64,000 nucleotides of DNA from Nipponacmea schrenckii (lineage: Eukaryota > Mollusca > Gastropoda > Lottiidae), in contig CM060202.1 in assembly GCA_030562195.1 (NCBI GenBank), positions 26,026,317 through 26,090,316 on the forward strand. Direction: 5' to 3'. The position numbers and the translations under genes were made by a program. Shown here one piece after another: positions 29,700 through 64,000 of the stretch. The notes below the pieces were generated by a model that ran no database searches, was not told the DNA's origin, and saw only the letters and a list, made by a program, of their open reading frames with translations. How positions within the stretch are numbered: the first letter of the stretch is position 1; the number at the start of each line of letters is the position of its first letter.

Positions 29700-30435
29700 C
29701 GCATGCAATTTGACTGAGCAATTGAAATTTTTGGGATAAAAAAATTGACGCAACCGCATAATTATAAAATAAATTTATATTATAAATTACAAAAATATCG
29801 AGGTTTGAGGATTCGAGGCCCTCTACGTTTCGTTGGCTACGGCCCACAATCCGTCCCTGACAGTCGGAACCCCAGACTTCAAATATATTCAGTAATGCCG
29901 CATAAATTCACTAGAGTGACGTCATAGCCGAGTTACCCGGAAATCTTGGGACATCTCGCCTAACTAAGCTGACATAAATTTTATTAAAAGGACTTTAAGC
30001 CTACAATCAGATGACAATGGACCACCTTAGAAAAAACTGCAAAGGAATAAACCAATTGGATTCAATCATATCAAATTCAGATTGAGAAGTTAGTTTTCAT
30101 CGCTTTCTATGATCTTACCTAATATTTTCCTGTTGCATTCAATTAAACTTTACAGGTATGAAGAACGGAAGGTTTATTCTAAAGCTAGCACATAGTTATC
30201 AAGATGAACTTGCCATTAAAAAAGCAAGCCGAATCAAATCGCTACTTAATAACGTTTTTGTTTTCGACTCTGATCGAAGACACAATGTGATGCCCCAAGC
30301 CCCAAGAAAATATAAACAAAGGCCACCCTTTTTAAAACTCTTGGAATCGTGACGGGTGAACACATACTTAAAACGAAAAAAAGATTTTGTTAAATTTTAA
30401 TAAATGTAATGTAACAAAAAATTGATACAGAGATC
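29700..30435. other. Stretch between satellite and tubulin C, no gene recognised
   Basis: A 64-codon frame starts at 30158 just after a TTTACAG tract, but it has no recognisable family and no exon partners. The right end is the 3' flank of tubulin C. Confidence 0.5.
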
Positions 30436-33024
<2,589 letters not shown>

Positions 33025-33934
33025 GTTGAGAATTATTTCTGTTATTGAAAGGGTTAAATGAAGTAGTTGGACTAAAAAACAGTAAAACGTTGACAATCGG
33101 TTAGTGAGTTTTTAAATTTGGTCCATCAAATCGTTAAATACTAGGGGTTTTAAAAGTCCATGTAGTACTTTCTGTATTTTACATCCGGGTTCCATTCAGA
33201 ACGTAAACACGGACAGTCGACTTAAATTTTTAGGTAGAATAAATAGTAAAAGTAATTATTTCACTAAACTTGGGGTGTTAATTCCTACTAAAATTACCTA
33301 AAGAATTTAATGGACTGCTCGCGTTGATATGTTTTATTATACGACCACAATAAAGTCTTCCTTCAACTTTTCAGTATAGTATTTAACTGATACACGACTA
33401 CTTTCATTTTTAAAAAAATGCCTCAATTATGCGTTCTTATCGCCTTTGTATAATAATCAAATACAGTATCGAGACGTTAATTATGTCAATTTAATCCAGA
33501 GGGTGATCCAATTCGTGACAAACTCAGCATCGGGGCAGGGGCTTATCGTATGCCAGGGTAGGAGATTGTCGTAAGTCCAGTTTGCCAATAACATCAAAAC
33601 CAGCATAAGGTTTTCAATCTTTCGGGAATCAATCGGTTACCGACAGTCTTTTACCGACCGATTCCGCTTTCAAAAGTGGATGTAATGTAAAACCAGACCA
33701 ACAGCTTAGCAATAACAAGGTAGTTAAACTGATTATCACTAAAACTGTTTTAGTTAAAAATCCTGGGTTACATCTTGCCGTGGATTTTGTATATTAGACC
33801 ACTATAGTTATAGTCAATAAGTATTTTATTTTACAAAATATTTAGCACTTTTCTATCTCTGATAAACAAAGATATTTATATAAACATTATTATACAAATA
33901 CAGTTATAATTTATACAGTCTGCAGTTAAGCTTA
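33025..33934. other. Upstream region of tubulin C with an aminotransferase-like scrap
   Basis: Holds the unresolved promoter and 5'UTR of tubulin C (minus). The only coding-like sequence is at 33500-33558, listed separately. Confidence 0.5.
33500..33558 (+). pseudogene. Aspartate aminotransferase-like exon fragment
   Basis: A TTTAATCCAG tract is followed by a frame reading GDPIRDKLSIGAGAYRMPG and then a stop, or a GTAGGA donor. This resembles the N-terminal signature of aspartate aminotransferases (D-P-x-x-x-K-V-N-L-G-V-G-A-Y-R). No neighbouring exons were recognised, so it is probably a decayed duplicate or a captured exon. The match is short. Confidence 0.4.
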
Positions 33935-34470
33935 TACATCTTCACAATGTCAAGCTGTTACAAACTTCATCTTATACATCTTCATAATGTCAAGCTATGA
34001 TAAATTTTAACCTATACATTTTCACAATGTCAAGCTATGATAAATTTTATCTTATACATCTTCACAATGTCAAGCTATGATAAATTTTATCTTATACATC
34101 TTGACAATGTCAAGCTATGATAAATTTTATCTTATACATCTTGACAATGTCAAGCTATGATAAATTTTAACCTATACATTTTCACAATGTCAAGCTATGA
34201 TAAATTTTATCTTATACATCTTCACAATGTCAAGCTATGATAAATTTTATCTTATACATCTTGACAATGTCAAGCTATTACAAACTTCATCTTATACATC
34301 TTCATAATGTCAAGCTATGATAAATTTTATCTTATATATCTTCACAATGTCAAGCTATGATACACAATGTCAAGCTATTACAAACTTCATCTTATACATC
34401 TTCATAATGTCAAGCTATGATAAATTTTATCTTATACATCTTCACAATGTCAAGCTATGATAAATTTCAA
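33935..34470 (+). repeat. 40 bp minisatellite (second locus), about 13 copies
   Basis: Units CTTATACATCTTCACAATGT plus CAAGCTATGATAAATTTTAT, 40 bp, the same family as 3558-3990 but with a locus-specific GATAAATTTTAT variant. It lies just downstream of the POLE stop (POLE is on the minus strand). Confidence 0.9.
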
Positions 34471-34677
34471 TTTTGTGGTCATACTAAAAGAAAGTGTATC
34501 TTTTTTAGTTGTAAACTTGGTTTGTTTTCAGTTTTACAGTGTACAAGAAAGAAAATTTTGCAAGAATATCAGCTTAATCCACTTCTATTTCCAAAGAATC
34601 CTTTAAATAAATACAAGATTAAAACTATTCACCACTAATTAATTGTCTTAATTAAATTTTATTTAGTGAGGTTGTGA

Positions 34678-64000
<29,323 letters not shown>

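Noticed and set aside
30158..30352. 64-codon frame after a TTTACAG tract
   Set aside because: No similarity recognised and no neighbouring exons; probably chance.

Overview
This is intron-rich eukaryotic nuclear DNA from an animal. Every recognisable gene is metazoan, splice sites are GT-AG, and the non-coding DNA is AT-rich and packed with dispersed repeats and minisatellites. Gene sequences and the style of repeats (arrays of ~160 bp units bounded by ATACGCCCAC ends) suggest a lophotrochozoan, most likely a mollusc. The species cannot be named from the sequence.

Left third (1-20 kb). About 9 kb with no recognisable gene holds minisatellites (27 bp and 40 bp units). It is followed by a single-coding-exon neuronal-type LRR-Ig transmembrane protein (9187-11679, +). 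The first three coding exons of the Golgi/ER protein YIPF5 lie on the minus strand (14232-15465); its membrane-spanning exons are not seen. YIPF5 is head-to-head with a complete ribosomal protein L9 (uL6) gene (16513-19765, +). The RPL9 introns carry three near-identical copies of a box C/D snoRNA-like sequence whose closing stems differ by compensating changes.

Middle (20-34 kb). A cluster of three alpha-tubulin genes. Copies A (+) and B (-) encode identical proteins and sit in a ~2.1 kb inverted duplication. Copy C (-) differs at a few conservative positions. All three have the intron directly after the ATG. CTTATC-type satellite arrays lie between and beside the A/B arms. A repeat element sits in the 3' flank of A, and a related one in intron 1 of C.

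Right half (34.7-64 kb, -). The catalytic subunit of DNA polymerase epsilon (POLE) fills this region: 38 exons, reconstructed in a continuous frame of 1960 codons, from inside the exonuclease domain (5' part beyond the window) to the C-terminal CysA/CysB motifs and the stop. Its introns hold an array of repeat elements interrupted by a TTAA-flanked insertion, a hAT-like element with an 8 bp target duplication, two foldback elements, a ~1.4 kb element rich in ETS-like and nuclear-receptor-like sites, a 67 bp minisatellite, and a 47 bp minisatellite made from the 5' edge of a POLE coding exon together with its splice acceptor.

The genes are housekeeping (translation, cytoskeleton, replication, secretory traffic) plus one adhesion receptor, and form no pathway. 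The unusual content is structural: intronic snoRNA triplication, exon-edge duplication in POLE, inverted tubulin duplication, and layered mobile elements.
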